A stretch of DNA of 22,364 nt from Promethearchaeia archaeon. GTDB taxonomy: Archaea; Asgardarchaeota; Lokiarchaeia; Sigyniarchaeales; SOKP01. This document shows positions 21,287 to 22,364 of the stretch, in pieces. The stretch covers positions 1 through 22,364 of the forward strand of contig JAHQWY010000017.1 in assembly GCA_029856445.1 (NCBI GenBank). The letters run 5' to 3'. The notes under the pieces were generated by a model that was given only the letters and a program-made list of their open reading frames with translations, was not told the origin of the DNA and made no database searches. The stretch's first letter is position 1. Each line of letters starts with the position of its first letter. Made by a program: the position numbers and the translations under genes.

Positions 21287-21596
21287 CTTTTTTATATCTC
21301 CTGTATATATGTTTTTCTGTACTTGTTTAAATTATGCTAATTTCTTCTAAATTTTTTTCAATTTAGATAGCATTAAGTATATTAGGTATTAAAACTTTAT
21401 AAACTTACCCCATTCAATTCCCGCTTTTAGAAATTGTTATACGGCAAAATACTGGGTAATAAAAATATTGATGAAAATGAACAAAATTTAATTAATAAAT
21501 GTAAATCTATAAATCTGTTCAATCCGTTATGATCTTTAATATAAATATTGTTTTTTGAATTGAACAATATTTAGAAATAGCAAAAAAATTACAGAT
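21287..21596. other. Gene-free intergenic stretch between two minus-strand genes
   Basis: About 310 bp of very AT-rich DNA. It contains a less AT-rich patch at about 21405-21459 bounded by TTACCCCA and TGGGTAA, which could pair with one bulge, and the 11-bp inverted repeat near 21542-21573. TATA-like strings occur (for example ACTTTATAAAC at 21394-21404). I see no convincing protein gene, tRNA or repeat array. Confidence 0.5.
21542..21573 (-). terminator. Eleven-bp perfect inverted repeat downstream of the TPR gene
   Basis: TAAATATTGTT (21542-21552) and AACAATATTTA (21563-21573) pair perfectly around a 10-nt loop. On the minus strand the hairpin forms 24 bp after the TPR stop codon. It may stabilise or define the 3' end of that transcript; a regulator site is an alternative. 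Confidence 0.4.
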
Positions 21597-22364
21597 TTAT
21601 TTATTGATAAAGGACATAGAAAGATTGTCATCAAGTTTTTTAATTATATTTTTTAAATCTTTAATAAGTGGATTTATTTCCGTAGCCAGATTTGGATCCA
21701 GATTTATTCCTTTTTCTAAATTTATAATTGCATTGTTATAATCCTTCTTATCAAAATACGTGTTCCCCATAAAGAACCAAGCTTTTGCGAATTGGGGATC
21801 AATTTGCGTTGCTTTACTATAGCTTTCAATTGCTTTATCAAATTCATTTTTTTGTTTATATATATTACCAATATTATACCAACCTTTAGAAAAGGTAGGA
21901 TCGATTTCTACCGCTTTGTTTAGATTCTCTAAAGCTTTTTCATAATCATTTTTAGCTTCATATGCCAATCCAATTAGATTCCAGGATTTAATATGATTTT
22001 TATCATAATTCAATGCTTTTTGAAAATTTTCTATTCCTGCATCGTATTTCTTTTTGTAATTATAAGCTACACCAATGTAATGGTAAGCTTCTACAAATTT
22101 TTCATCAAGTTCAACAGCTTTTCTTCCATTTTCAATTGCGATATCATATTGTTTATTTTCAATTTCTATCCTTGCCTTATTGACAAGTTCTCTCTTATAG
22201 CTTGCTTTAACTAGATCTTTATTTCTTACATCCGGTTCTTCCATTATTTCGTTTACTTTTAAAGCTTTCTCATAAAACTTAAAAGCCTCTTCAAAGGCTT
22301 TCTTATCTGCCAATTGATTACCCTGTTCAATTAGTAATTTGATTTCTTCAGAATGAATTTCATC
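21597..22364 (-). CDS. Tetratricopeptide-repeat protein, N-terminus outside the window
   Basis: The frame is open through the window edge; a TTG at 22313 is internal, because coding sequence continues upstream as DEIHSEEIKLLIEQGNQLADKK-like residues. At least five TPR units are seen, each about 34 residues with the W/Y-x2-G...Y...A...P pattern, for example SWNLIGLAYEAKNDYEKALE, GWYNIGNIYKQKNEFDKAIE and AWFFMGNTYFDKKDYNNAII. The start of the visible part is also helix pairs of TPR type. The final 30 residues are a plain helical cap. No catalytic domain is present in the visible part. TPR arrays serve as protein-binding scaffolds; the partner is unknown. It is on the minus strand with a hairpin after its stop. 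Confidence 0.93.
   Translation of the reverse strand, partial: DEIHSEEIKLLIEQGNQLADKKAFEEAFKFYEKALKVNEIMEEPDVRNKDLVKASYKRELVNKARIEIENKQYDIAIENGRKAVELDEKFVEAYHYIGVAYNYKKKYDAGIENFQKALNYDKNHIKSWNLIGLAYEAKNDYEKALENLNKAVEIDPTFSKGWYNIGNIYKQKNEFDKAIESYSKATQIDPQFAKAWFFMGNTYFDKKDYNNAIINLEKGINLDPNLATEINPLIKDLKNIIKKLDDNLSMSFINK

Noticed and set aside
1..22364. Mobile element, CRISPR array, tRNA or rRNA genes
   Set aside because: No transposase or integrase motif, no regularly spaced direct repeats of CRISPR length, and no tRNA-like cloverleaf or rRNA sequence was recognised by eye.

Overview
This is an AT-rich window from an archaeon, most likely an Asgard archaeon of the Lokiarchaeia type (inference). 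Archaeal signs are a thiolase paired with a DUF35 zinc-ribbon/OB protein, TATA boxes of AAATATAAATA type, Shine-Dalgarno motifs of GGTGA/GGAGGA type, and a geranylgeranyl-reductase-like flavoprotein. The best Asgard sign is a 252-aa protein that looks like a longin domain fused to a roadblock domain. I see no rRNA, tRNA, CRISPR array, transposase or integrase.

Layout. 1-379: start of a SAM methyltransferase, cut by the window edge. 489-4055: minus-strand acyl-CoA block (enoyl-CoA hydratase, thiolase, DUF35 partner, second enoyl-CoA hydratase). 4258-5301: metallo-beta-lactamase hydrolase with C-terminal winged helix. 5305-11338: oxidoreductase island with four SDRs (minus) and two zinc-type MDR alcohol dehydrogenases (plus). 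Two SDR/MDR divergent pairs are an evident tandem duplication that includes the promoter. 11556-13250: acyl-CoA synthetase. 13492-13926: small four-helix membrane protein. 14287-15744: GPH-type sugar/cation symporter broken by an in-frame TGA. 15799-16716: CDF cation exporter. 16763-17887: Old Yellow Enzyme-type reductase, divergent from a small ferredoxin (17988-18206). 18258-18662: thioredoxin. 18919-19677: longin/roadblock protein. 19757-21025: geranylgeranyl-reductase-like flavoprotein. 21101-21286: possible four-Cys miniprotein. 21597-22364: TPR protein, cut by the window edge.

How it may work (inference). The acyl-CoA synthetase, two hydratases and thiolase/DUF35 pair supply activation, hydration and cleavage steps of a beta-oxidation-like route. 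No acyl-CoA dehydrogenase or classical 3-hydroxyacyl-CoA dehydrogenase is present. The SDRs could supply the hydroxyacyl oxidation, the MDRs an alcohol/aldehyde step, and the OYE enzyme with the ferredoxin an enoyl redox step. The direction of flux cannot be read from sequence.

The most notable signals are: a duplicated divergent SDR/MDR module whose 42-bp promoter core is nearly unchanged; three TTCGAA palindromes exactly 32 bp apart around one of those promoters; two genes whose best Shine-Dalgarno points to an ATT codon; the in-frame TGA in the transporter; a ten-glycine run in the thiolase; and catalytic or metal-site substitutions in an SDR, the CDF exporter and the ferredoxin.
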